From contig OY744463.1 of NCBI GenBank assembly GCA_963556145.1, positions 3,472,001 to 3,536,000 of the forward strand: a stretch of 64,000 nucleotides of DNA, written 5' to 3'. Positions 51,066 through 61,800 of this stretch are shown here, piece by piece (position 1 is the stretch's first letter; every line of letters begins with the position of its first letter). The notes under the pieces were generated by a model that worked only from the letters and a program-made list of their open reading frames with translations, ran no database searches and had not been told where the DNA came from. The position numbers and the translations under genes were made by a program. The stretch comes from Hygrocybe punicea (lineage: Eukaryota; Basidiomycota; Agaricomycetes; Agaricales; Hygrophoraceae).

Positions 51066-52473
51066 ATGTCTTTGTATAACAATATTCGTCTGGCTGGTCT
51101 CGACATAGCACTTCCCAGTCATGTACACACCGATCCTACATCTTCCGCGTGCGATACGTCTGTGCCTGCTCTCGACAGTATCCCATATGCCACTCCGCCA
51201 AGGACTTTGAAAAAATCTGGTCCGGCGTGTCGCTTGCCTCTTGGCGACAAGACGCTTGATCTCAACCTCGTGAGGACTCATACTTCTGATGTACATTTTC
51301 CCGGCCTTATCCATTTGTTAGGAGTCCCACAACTGCAGGAAGTCTTGCGACCACGTTCTACCCATTTACCAGGGTTTGGAGACCACTGGCCTGCCAGTGG
51401 GACCTTATTCTACACTGCCGTCATTCCACCCTCTCCCTTTGATTCCTTCGGTTTCTTTCAACTGTCCTTCATTCCTGAACAACACCGTTCATTCTATTCC
51501 CACTATTCTGGACCCACCAGCTTCACCACCATCATGGCCAAATTTGCCATCGACAGCGCCTCCAACTCCGTGGGAGGTCTCCTTGACTTCTCTTCAGCCA
51601 ATAACCCCCTACCCGGGAGATCTCGAGCCGGTTACGCAAGATGTCCCCCATAACACATGCCAGAGCCCAGTATTTCAACATCCAAATAGTCCCTACGTTC
51701 CATGGGAGCTACCGGTCAGACGGCAGATACTTCGTCCCTTGACTCCTCTCTCCCTCTTGTCTGGTAGTTATTCTCGCCCGCTCTCCCGCAGTGGTGCCAG
51801 AGCACCCGAACCTTTCGAAGTTCCAGATCCCGATGATACCATTCTGAAAATTTCCACGCGTTGGAGGAATCTCCGGCAGAACGTTAGAAGGAACGTTAAA
51901 CGCGTTACGAACTGTTTCGATGGTTTCAAATTTCCGTTCAAGGCGGTCACCTCACGATTTGCGTGTACTACGTCTGTCAGCCCTATCCAGGACATGTCTC
52001 AGGTGCATGGTGGTTACTGTGAACCCCCTTACCCCTCAAAGCCGCCGCCGCCGCCGCCTTGCATCAGGTCTCCATCGGTAGCTTCATTCCAATCCTCCGA
52101 TAGCACCACTCTTGCTACATGGCTAGCCACTCGTCAGCGGGTTTCTTTAGAGAGAGACTACGAGCCGGAAAGCATGATGTCCTTCGATCTGAATGGCAGT
52201 TGGAGCAACACCATCACGGGACAGGTTGTCAATAGTGTGTGCGGTGTACCTGGATGTGACCTGCACACCCCAAGCAGGGCAGAAATTAACGCTAATGCTG
52301 ATAGTTTGCGGTTCGAGCAGTGCTGTGATGCACGTTCCTCGCCTGTTCGATCATTTCTTCAGTCCTCCCAACGACTTCGTCGGTCGCAAGACTCGCGGCA
52401 TGGGGACTCCCCGACTCCTACATCGAGAAGGAGGGAAATGAGCATGCCTTGGAATTGGACGTTTGGTGTATGA
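51066..52473 (+). CDS. Pro/Ser-rich protein of unknown function
   Basis: The start MSLYNNIRLAGLDIALPSHV (ATG 51066) runs to LDLNL; a 52-base intron (51270-51321, donor gtgagg, acceptor ttgttag) joins it to ESHNCRKSCDHVLPIYQGLE and the long downstream frame. The frame stays open to the stop at 52471-52473. The middle is rich in Pro (for example PPASPPSWPNLPSTAPPTPW) and the end in Ser/Arg, with PPYPSKPPPPPP encoded by a GCC/CCG run near 52040. Around DDTILKISTRWRNLRQNVRR there is a basic helix that could bind nucleic acid or membrane. No known domain was recognised. The protein ends MPWNWTFGV. Confidence 0.55.
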
Positions 52474-52723
52474 TATTTCTGGTACTACACACTCTTTTGG
52501 ACTTGTGATAATTTATGGATTTGTATGGCCAAAGAGAACAAGGCACAAGGCGCTTTGCCTTGTCCAGGAAAAGAAATAACCGACCACGTGCCCAGACGCT
52601 TTGAACCTGGGCTGCTACCGTTTTATTGGCGAGAACAAGACACATGTTTCGCAAGTGTCCTTTAACCCGTCCTTTATTTCCTCACAGCAAAAGCCCCCCT
52701 ATCCCGACCAAGTCCTTGTCGCA

Positions 52724-55702
52724 ATGTTCGTTAGCTCGCGGGGAACATCATTCAACCCGGTGCATACCCAATCATCCGCCACCACTTCACCGCACTTTTC
52801 TTCTGCCGCTGGCCCATCATCGTCCGTAATGCCAAACCCACATTCGCCCCTTCATTTAAAGCCTACCCGGTCGGCCACTTTGGCGTCCTGTATCGACCGG
52901 TCTTCTGCTTTCTTTAAAGTCCTTACAGCCCCCTACATCCCTCCACCTCTCGCTCCCGCCCCACCGGAAGCACCCGTCGATACCGCTGAAATCGAACAAT
53001 GTCGTTCAGTTGTTGATTGGTCGAGGTCCTCAGATGGGTCTGATCGATCCGACGACCACGAAGCCACGCCTGTAGCATACTCTCATAATATGGAACGCGC
53101 TATCTATAAGCCACACGGTTCATGGGCGTGGGCAGACGGACTAGCAATTTTGGATTCCAACATTCTCACACATTTAGGTGGTGAGCTTCCTCTCCGAAAT
53201 GTCCAATCTAAGTGAAGCTGATCCTCAAGTACTCAAGCTGGAAGAATGTGCTCCGCAGTTGTCAAGAACGGTACTTTGGGCGGTCGCCACGTTACATTTA
53301 TCAGCAAGTCGTGAGTTCTGTCCCATCCTTAAAATACCTTGCACCAGATCTCACCTCCCATTTTATAGCTGGTCCACCCAAGTGCAAGACATGTGGCGCG
53401 GGTTCCATTCAGAGGTGAGCAAACTTCATATCTCGCATGCAATCATTTAACTTGACCGGTATAGCTCGCACTCTTCAAGTCTGCGCAGCACCTCAGACCC
53501 TTGCAGGGCATAGTTGTCCCATCAGTCATCGGCGTCCACGTCCTTCCAGGCGAGATAAATGTTGCCATGGAACCCCCGCACCACTCTTTCTGGATAGAAG
53601 CCTCCCCAGACATGCCCGACGTTCTCAAAGAGAGATGTATCGAGGCTTTTGAGAAGATTCACTCCGTTGGGGTCCTCCACGGCGACGTCGAACTGCGTCA
53701 TATGCTCATTGGTGGTGACGGCAGAGTGACTCTCATCGACTTTCAGGCTAGTCGTGCCTTGGTTCCCAACGCTGCGGTCATGCTCCAGAAAGCTGAGCCC
53801 ACTGACCTTTTAATGGAGATGCGGAAAGTCAAGTACAAACTCAACTACGGCGAGTCCAGGAAGAATGAATCGCACAAGGTAGCCAGATGTGAGGAACGTT
53901 CTACTAGGAACAGAGTTCGACGATACAAGCATAAGCGGAGATCACGCGGTGAACGCCCGGGATACATATCTGACTACGAGGACGATCCAACAGAAGACAA
54001 AGCAGAGCCTCCCGTGCACACGCAGGATTGGAACGAACACTGGGTTATTGCTTCAGATACAACCCCCCGTCGATTCGTCATACCGGGACAGACGTCTGAG
54101 GATCTCCAACGGGAAGTGCAGCATCTTCTTAGTATCATTGTTGGTATGGAAGCAAAAAAGACTGCCTCAGCGACCGTCCTCGAAGGACCTCGATTACCTT
54201 CCACACCCCCTCTTACTCCCACCACTACATCTGGATTTGGGGAACAGAGTCAGGTCTCCTCACAATTTGCAACAAACTCATCACATAACTACGGCCTACG
54301 GAAACGTAAAGACATTCCCCCTGTCTTGACGAGCCGCCCCACCAAACGTCTTCGCACCGCAGAGTTACCATTTGCCATCCCTCCCATGTCAAGCAATGGT
54401 ACCGAGGGCCCGTCTTCACCACCAGTCGATTGTGGTGCTGTACCCGGCGCAACTTCCTCGAATAGCTTGATCCCCCCTGCATTGCACCAGGACCAGACAT
54501 CTGTTCCTGAAGTGCGGCCACCTTCCTCGGCAACTCCGACCACTAACTCATCTAATCCGTGTTTTCCACCCATCAAAGTTCGAGATTTCGCTTATGAACC
54601 TTACAACGGTCGTCGTGGGTATTATGTTCCTCATCCTCCAACAGAAGCTAGAGCTGCCAAGGAACGCCAGTGGCACATCGCCCGATTCAACGCACAAAGA
54701 TGCCTGGAGAGCAACCTGCCCCACCCCGCAGCGTTAGCCCATGTGTACGGCGAAAGCCCAATAGTGCGTCTCGAGAAAGGAAAGAAACCCATGGTCCAGC
54801 TTGGTAGTCTTAAGCGGGCTCGAGAAGATATGGAGGATCCGGATGCTGTTCATGCATGGTCACTGCAGAAGAAAGCAAGGTACGAGCTTGCTAAGAAGGC
54901 GATGAATGGGGAGGTTTTGACCGGAAAGCACCAGCACGGTCAAAGTGACGTGCTGGATTGGCACGCTATCTGTGACGAATTGCCGAATTTACCAGAAGGG
55001 CCGAGGATTTTGTCCAACGCTGAATATGTCACTCGCCTTGCGTCAACAATCCCACCATCTCCGTCCACCAACGCCCGCAGCATCTTGCGCAAAACCTCTC
55101 CTGTCCCACTCGTTTCGCAGCGCAGAGAGGAGTGGATTGGATCTCAGTCGGAAAAATCCCCGAAACTTGGGCCAGAAGATCTTTATATCCGAACTGTGGG
55201 GAACACTGTGATGCTCGGGGTGCACTACGACGCTTTTGACGATAATGAAAGTGGCGCACCCCACCCTTCCTGGCCAGTTTTTAACGGAAGTGCATATCGG
55301 GCTGGTGACATGATGGCGTTTGCAACCCTCGGCGTAAAGTTGCCCGCGTCGAAAAGCCACCAACTTAAATTGACTGGTCAGCCGCCTGCCTCAAGTCGTA
55401 TACCCTTCTCCCTGGCATCCGATGGGCTCGCAAGATCAGAGCCTATTTTGCCCCGCCCGGGATTGCCTCATCCACGAAAGAAAATCCAATACGCCGCATC
55501 ACGAGGACAGTCATCATCACCGACCCGTTGGCAGTCCATCAAATTTTGCAACGGGCCGCCACCATCCAGACATGCTTCACCAACATCCAGCGACGACGAG
55601 TGTGAGGTCGAGAACCTCTTGCGACCTATAGGCGCTCACGACATTACACCACCCAATAGTGGTAGTTGGATGGAGTTTCTGCTACGTTTTCTTCGTGCCT
55701 AG
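52724..55702 (+). CDS. Kinase-like protein with unusual catalytic motifs and long disordered tail
   Basis: The start MFVSSRGTSFNPVHTQSSAT (ATG 52724) is Ser/Pro-rich, followed by ERAIYKPHGSWAWADGLAIL. After short introns between about 53170 and 53465 comes LQGIVVPSVIGVHVLPGEIN with VAMEPPHHSFWIEASP. The kinase-like catalytic loop reads HSVGVLHGDVELRHMLIGGD and the metal-binding motif LIDFQASRAL. So HRD is HGD, the usual Asn of HxDxxxxN is His, and DFG is DFQ, as in the aminoglycoside/choline-kinase-like superfamily more than in classical kinases. RVRRYKHKRRSRGERPG follows, a basic segment, then about 500 disordered residues with several Arg/Lys patches. The glycine-rich loop region is not convincing. 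Function is unknown; it may be a pseudokinase. Confidence 0.65.
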
Positions 55703-56096
55703 ACTTGTATTTTCGTTCTGTGCTGTATATAACTTTTTTGATGGATTCCTCATTCGAAGCCCTATGGCACACTGAATCTGGATATCATGCTGCAAAGATT
55801 ACCCACTTTGGCATCGCTTCAAGCTTGAAGCTTCGCGCAGACGTCAGGCTTCAGCTTGAAGAACCCCTCATCCGCCAAGATGTGTAGTACTTTGTCACCG
55901 CCAAGAGCCATATGGCAACCCCCTGAAAACAGGAAGCGAACTGCGCGCGGAAAAACGCGATAACCGCATAACCGCGTAATCTACATGCGAACTGTCGACG
56001 GAGCTGTGTAGCTGTGGGCTAGAGTATAAAAAAGTTTTACCTCTCCGTGAGTGACTCGTACGCCTCAACAAACCCTCCCTCGCCGTCGTACTGACG
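55703..56096. other. Intergenic region with the permease promoter
   Basis: This lies between the kinase-like stop and the permease start. One GATAA (55959-55963) lies within a CGCGATAACCGCATAACCGCG sequence. GATA sites commonly control nitrogen-related permeases, but a single site is weak evidence. Confidence 0.4.
56025..56033 (+). promoter_or_regulatory. TATA box of the amino-acid permease gene
   Basis: TATAAAAAA sits 64-72 bases upstream of the permease ATG (56097), a typical position. Confidence 0.5.
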
Positions 56097-58418
56097 ATGT
56101 CGGCTATGGATCACAGCGAAAACGGAGTCGCCGACCAGTATGAGAAATCTACCGACCAAGAGGCGAACACGGCATCCAAGTCTACTAATGTCTCGCTGAA
56201 GAGACAACTGAAGAACAGACACATTGCTATGATCAGGTTCTGTACAATCCCGGCTCTATTCTTGCTCTTGCTGACTGGATACATGCAGTATTGGTGGTAC
56301 GTGCACGAAGCTTCGATAGGTTTAGTTCCCTCCGTTACTCGCCCCCCCAATATTACAGGCGTTATTGGTACTGGTCTGTTCTTGGGTACTGCAGATTCCC
56401 TCAGGTCTGCTGGCCCCGTTGGTCTCCTCCTAGGTTACTTGATCATGGGAACGATCTGCTACTCCGTCATGGTGCTTGGAAATTAACTTGGTTTTCCGCC
56501 GAATTATTCATTTCTACTGGTGCAGATTTCTCTGGGTGAAATGATTGCATTCCTTCCGCTGCCTGGTGGGCATATCAAGTTGGCTGAGCGATTTGTTGAT
56601 CCTGCGTTGTCCTTTACCATGGGCTGGAACTACTGGTACAACTGGACAATCGTAATGCCCACCGAACTAAGCGCCGCTGCCGTCTTGATCGACTTTTGGA
56701 ACAGAGACGTCCACAAAAACCCAGCTTGGATTACGATCTGTTTGGTTGTTGTCGTCGCCATAAACATGTGTGGCGCGGGGGTCTATGGGGAAGCGGAATT
56801 CATATTCGCGTGCGATCTGCTTCTCTCTTCTTCATTGTGGTGCCTCCTCACCTCTGTCTGTCTCCTCAGTTCGATCAAAGTCATTACACTCTGTGGTATG
56901 GACGTTTCCCTCGTAGTTCGTTGGTTGATCTCACCTACATCATGGAACAGCACTTATCATTCTCGGAATCGTGTTAGATCTTGGAGGAGGTCCCGACCAT
57001 GACAGGTTCGTTGTGCGTCACATGTTCTAGACCGACGCCACAAATACTTTGCATTTTTACAGGATTGGTTTCCGCTATTGGAAAAACCCTGGACCCTTTG
57101 TCCAATATCAGGGTATATCTGGCAGTTGGGGACAGTTTCTTGGATTCTGGGCTGTACTCACCAAAGCTGCTTTCTCATATATTGGAACGGAAATTGTCGC
57201 AGTACGTACTATCCAGTTCACTTCTCACTCTATCACAAATTCACAAATTGTTCATGTTACCTGACGTAATCGGTAGATCGCAGCTGGTGAAGCAAAAAAC
57301 CCTCGACGTAATTTGCCCAAAGCCATCAAACGGGTGTACATACGTATTTTGGTCTTTTACATTGGGGGCACGGCCATCATTGGTCTCCTTGTCCCATCCA
57401 ATGACCCAGGCCTCAACCTGAAGGATAAGAATGCCGCTGCATCTCCGTTTGTCATAGCCATCAAGCACGCAGGTATCAAGGGTTTACCTTCTGTGAGAGG
57501 GTTGTTGCACATTATATATATCATCCACTAAATTCCATATGGTTTCCTTGTGCAGGTTATTAACGCTGCCCTTTTAACTGCTGCGTGGTCTGCTGCTTCC
57601 AGCGACCTATATACAAGTTCCCGTGCACTGTGTGAGTACATAGATTGAAGTACGCAAGTCATGAATCTCACGTCACCCAGACGGTCTGGCATCCGCTGGC
57701 AATGCGTGGAAAATCTTTATGAAGACGACCAAGAACGGTCTTCCATATGTTTCCATTGCCTTCTGCTCGTGCTTCGCTTTCCTGTCATACATGGGTATCA
57801 ACAAGGGCGCAGGCACCGTTTTCATCTGGTTCCAAAACATGACCGCCATTGCTGGTCTTATGACGTGGTTTGGCATCTGCGTCACGTATATCCGGTTTTA
57901 TAATGGTTACACCGCCCAAGGGTTGAACCGATCAACACTTCCCTATTCGTCATGGCTCCAGCCCTACGCTGCCTGGTATGGCGCCATCGCTTGTCCTTTG
58001 ATCTGCTTTGTACGTGAAAGTTGTCTTTCCGTTACCATTCAATGTTAATAGCTTCTTTATAGTTCAGCGGATGGACGGTCTTCCTTAAGGGCCAGTGGGA
58101 CCTAGCTACCTTTGTCACAAACTATCTGCCACTCGCACTGTTCCCTCTCTTATACATTGTTAGTAGATTGGTATATAAAGTGCGACCGGTCAAGCCTCTT
58201 GAAATGGATTTCGTCACGAACATTGCTGAAATAGAAGCAGAAACGTACGTCAAAATTTTCGGGTTCAACCCTTCCATTCCTGACGGTGTTTCATGGATAG
58301 CTACGACGAACCTCCTCCGAAAAACAAGGTTGAGGCATTCTGGGCATATCTCGTGCGTCAGCGTTGTCTCGAACCCGGCCGCGCAAGCTTGCTGATAGCC
58401 TGTATTCTACAGTTCTAA
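56097..58418 (+). CDS. Amino-acid permease of the APC family (yeast AAP type)
   Basis: A plasma-membrane amino-acid/proton symporter. The N-terminus is hydrophilic (MSAMDHSENGVADQYEKSTD). After SLKRQLKNRHIAMI, an 8-base microexon (56289-56296, TATTGGTG) joins AG to GC GTT, restoring SIGGVIGTGLFLGTADSLRS, the hallmark first-helix motif. GEMIAFLPLPGGHIKLAERF, then MGWNYWYNWTIVMPTELSAA and the IAAGEAKNPRRNLPKAIKRV loop follow, with about ten hydrophobic helices in all. RIGFRYWKNPGPF and ASSDLYTSSRALYGLA are also typical. The C-terminus reads EPPPKNKVEAFWAYL; the end is uncertain because the frame continues to a stop at 58416-58418, whereas an intron here could give a shorter tail. Over ten introns. 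Confidence 0.85.
56289..56296 (+). other. 8-base microexon in the amino-acid permease gene
   Basis: Exon TATTGGTG lies between introns of 52 bases (56237-56288) and 62 bases (56297-56358), both with GT and AG ends. Joining ATC AG + T ATT GGT G + GC GTT ATT GGT gives I-S-I-G-G-V-I-G, the conserved permease motif; skipping it loses the motif and the frame. Confidence 0.8.
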
Positions 58419-58838
58419 TGGCTGTCTCATAGAACTAGCAGAAAGACTAAGCCAGAAAGCGAGGCTATTGAACGTTTACTTTGTGGAATGATTCTTCATT
58501 GATTCCAACCAGATTCTGGACTTGAGCTCTTCGATAAACGCAGCACGATGTAGAATCTGCTTTCACTCGAAGCATTCAAGGTCGACGGGAGCTGGAGGGT
58601 TGTAAAATAATCTTGGAACCGGAAGGTATAGGTGATACAAAGGCAAACTGTTGAGATACGAGATACGAAGCGGAACATGAAGAAAGGACAGGACGACGCT
58701 TCAGAATCGTCGATTTCAGATACCTGCACAGATCATGGCGAGCAATAGTGATGTCTATAGAAAACGATAAGAAAACTATGCGATTATTAAGGCCGAATTG
58801 AAAGTCAAGAACTTGAGTTCAATGTGTGAAATCCATCT
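58419..58838. other. Intergenic, convergent 3' ends
   Basis: This lies between the permease stop and the RhoGEF-protein stop. No gene is seen. Confidence 0.4.
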
Positions 58839-61800
58839 CTAGGTTTTGGAAGCCGGAATGTGGAGGTTTATCGCTACAGTGGGACACTTCATTAAATTCT
58901 CTCCTTGTGGAGTCGACGAAAAATACTTACCTCTGAACCAGTTCAGGGCATCAGATGGAGAAGGCGCATCGAAGTATAAGATGGCTTTATTGTCCACGAG
59001 GCGAAGAGCTACAAGATTGCTTTTAAAATGTGATGCACCGTGATACTCGCCAAGGACATACCGTTGCCATGAACAATACTTGCGGGTTGGGGCAAGGTTT
59101 GCATCCGCAACACAGCCCACAGGTCAACAAACGACGATGGGTCTTGGCCATCCGACGGATCCCGACATAGCACGAGCAAATCATTGCACAGTATGCCAAT
59201 AAGCGGTCGAGGTGTCAACTCAGGGGCGAGGCAATCCACTTGTACAGTCGACGAATCACCCTGTGCGTTGAAAGTTTCAAACGAGACCACAGCCTTGCGA
59301 ACGACTCGAGTTAAAAGGAGTGGTCCATCCATAATGAGTCGCCTGAAAATATGTTTGAATCGGTTTGTAACGCCAAGCAAAGAGACATACCGATGTGGTT
59401 GGACCAGAGGGCTCGGGAATTTACCCCGTATCCTAGCTTGCCATTGTACAAGTTTACGACGCGACTCCGATTCGCGTTTGCCTTCGTTCATGTTGTTCGC
59501 TAACGACGATATCTCCGATAATGCTTTGTCTAACGGGTCGTCCATGTATTCATACGTTGGAGGTGTGCTTCTAACGAGTTCTTCCAACTGGGCGGCCTTG
59601 AGCCACAATTAACTATAGATGATGGAGGCAACTCACCAAAAGCCGATACCGGGGTATTCGCTGAACGGGAAGGAGCAGGTATCCTTCCAAATTCAGTTGT
59701 GAATGTCGGGGATTCATTCGACATCGTTTTAAATACGACTTTATTCGTTTTCGTTGACTTGCAGTGAGATTTGGTAAACCGGCGGCGATTGAACCAATTT
59801 CTGGCACCACACCAGGAGCAGAGATTGCAGACATTGTTAATCCAAGGCCAACAAGTTGTGCAGTACTAGAAGTCGGTGATATTGCGGTGCCGGGACTGAC
59901 TTGACCTGTAGAGGGACGATCTGAGGTCCAATACTTCACACGTTGGACGGAGTTTTCGAAATTGCTGATGGGAGAATGTTAATGATGCATCTGTCACGAA
60001 CGGAAGGTGTACTGACTTGATGTAACTTGAATACATCTTCAGGAAAGCTGCATGTTTGAGGAACATATTTCCGACAGCTTTCGCAACGTTGAGTGACAGT
60101 TGTCCGTCGACATCAGTCTCTCGCAATACGGCGGGTGACTTCATCAGAGGTGCCGCAGCGATCTCCAAAGCCGGTAGGAAGCTCTCGCTATGAAAGGAGA
60201 ATAGAGCCTCCACACCACTAAATACCGTTTTACGCTCAGACGCAGGAACTATGGTCTCCTTACTTGATCCAACATTGGTGATCAAGTTGACAGGAGTAGA
60301 TCCTGGTTTGACGTAGATATCCATGAGTTCTTGCAGGCCTTTGACGTAGGTACGTTCGGTTCTAGATTTTTGTCAGGAGTGAGACTGAAAGGATGAGCAG
60401 TAAGACTTACTCTACGATCTCCCGAACAACCATGGCCCTCTTGCCCTTATCATCCTTACATTTTCGATCTTCAGAGGACCCGCTGCTGTCTGTTGTAACC
60501 ACACTCATGGTTTGACTGGACGTTCCACTGCGCGATCCCGTTACCAACTCGGACGTCCTCAGCAGCGCAGAGGCATCCAGTGTGGACATGCTCGCCGAGG
60601 CACTAAGTGCCATTGACGGTTCGCGCCCAGCATCAGTGGGTCGTCGTGATCGAGGAACAAGGGCGTCATCCATGGTTCCACCATACATACTCATGGAGTT
60701 GGACTGAGACAACCCTAGGTCATACATGTCCTTGAGGTAAGCCATCACCGAACGAAGAGCTCGCATGTACGCCTCCCGAGCCCTCTCGCCTTCCTTACGA
60801 GTATATTGTTCCTTCGCCTCTACAACAACAGGGCTGACAGTTCCTTTTCTTGTATCGTCCATGTCGTCTGTCTCGTTGGACACCGTGACCCCAGGCACGA
60901 ATGACGCAGGATTGGTGACGGAAGTATCCAGCGAAAGAGATGCATCAATGGGCAAGAAACTTCTTCGTTTTGATGGTCTCGACAGCAAGGAAGGGGGTGA
61001 CAGAAGGCTGGAAGTTGAAGTTGGGGAAGGGACTTGTAAGATATCTTTCGGAGGTGGTTTCTCATTTTCTGATGAAGGTAGAGAAACGACAGGACTAGGA
61101 ACTGAGGGTGAGATGCTTGGGGTGGTGGATAAAGCGCCCAATGTCCCCGTTGTAGAAAACCGAATATCGATTCGCATGAGTGCGGAGGGAGATGGTGTTA
61201 CGGGACTAGACGCAGTTGCCGGTCTAGAGATGCGGCCTTGAGGTCGCGTCGGCGAATCAACTTTCATCTTTCCCATTGACATTTTCTTCAGAAAGCCCCA
61301 GCGACTAACTTTGTCTTTGCCCTCTTTGACGGGCCATGTGCGTGAGCTTGGATTATTTGGTTGATCGCGAAGTTGCTTGTTGTCGACAGGAGAAGGAGAG
61401 ATAGAAGGAGAAGGAGAAGGCACGCTGGTATCGGGAGAATTGCGAGTATCGTCGTCCGTCTCCGATATGCTGTCCCAGAGGGTCTGAGTAAGGGGAATCC
61501 TTGATCCATTGGTATTAGTATTGGTATTTGGTGAAGAACCGCCCAATCCCGAAGCAACCCCCAAGCTAGCGAACCGCTTCGGATTGGGATGCTCAGCTGA
61601 GGTTGAGCCCAGAGAGAGCAAATTGGAGCTTGAGAGAGATATTGGGTTATTGGGCCTCAGAGGATTGTTAGAATCAGAGGGTACCGGTATGGTTTTGGGT
61701 CCAAGCCCTCTGCGAAGTTCACCAGCGCTCTTCATCTTGCGCAGTTCGCGATCCGGAGGATGACTGGACTCCTCGCGTGACTTGGCAACAAATGCATTGC

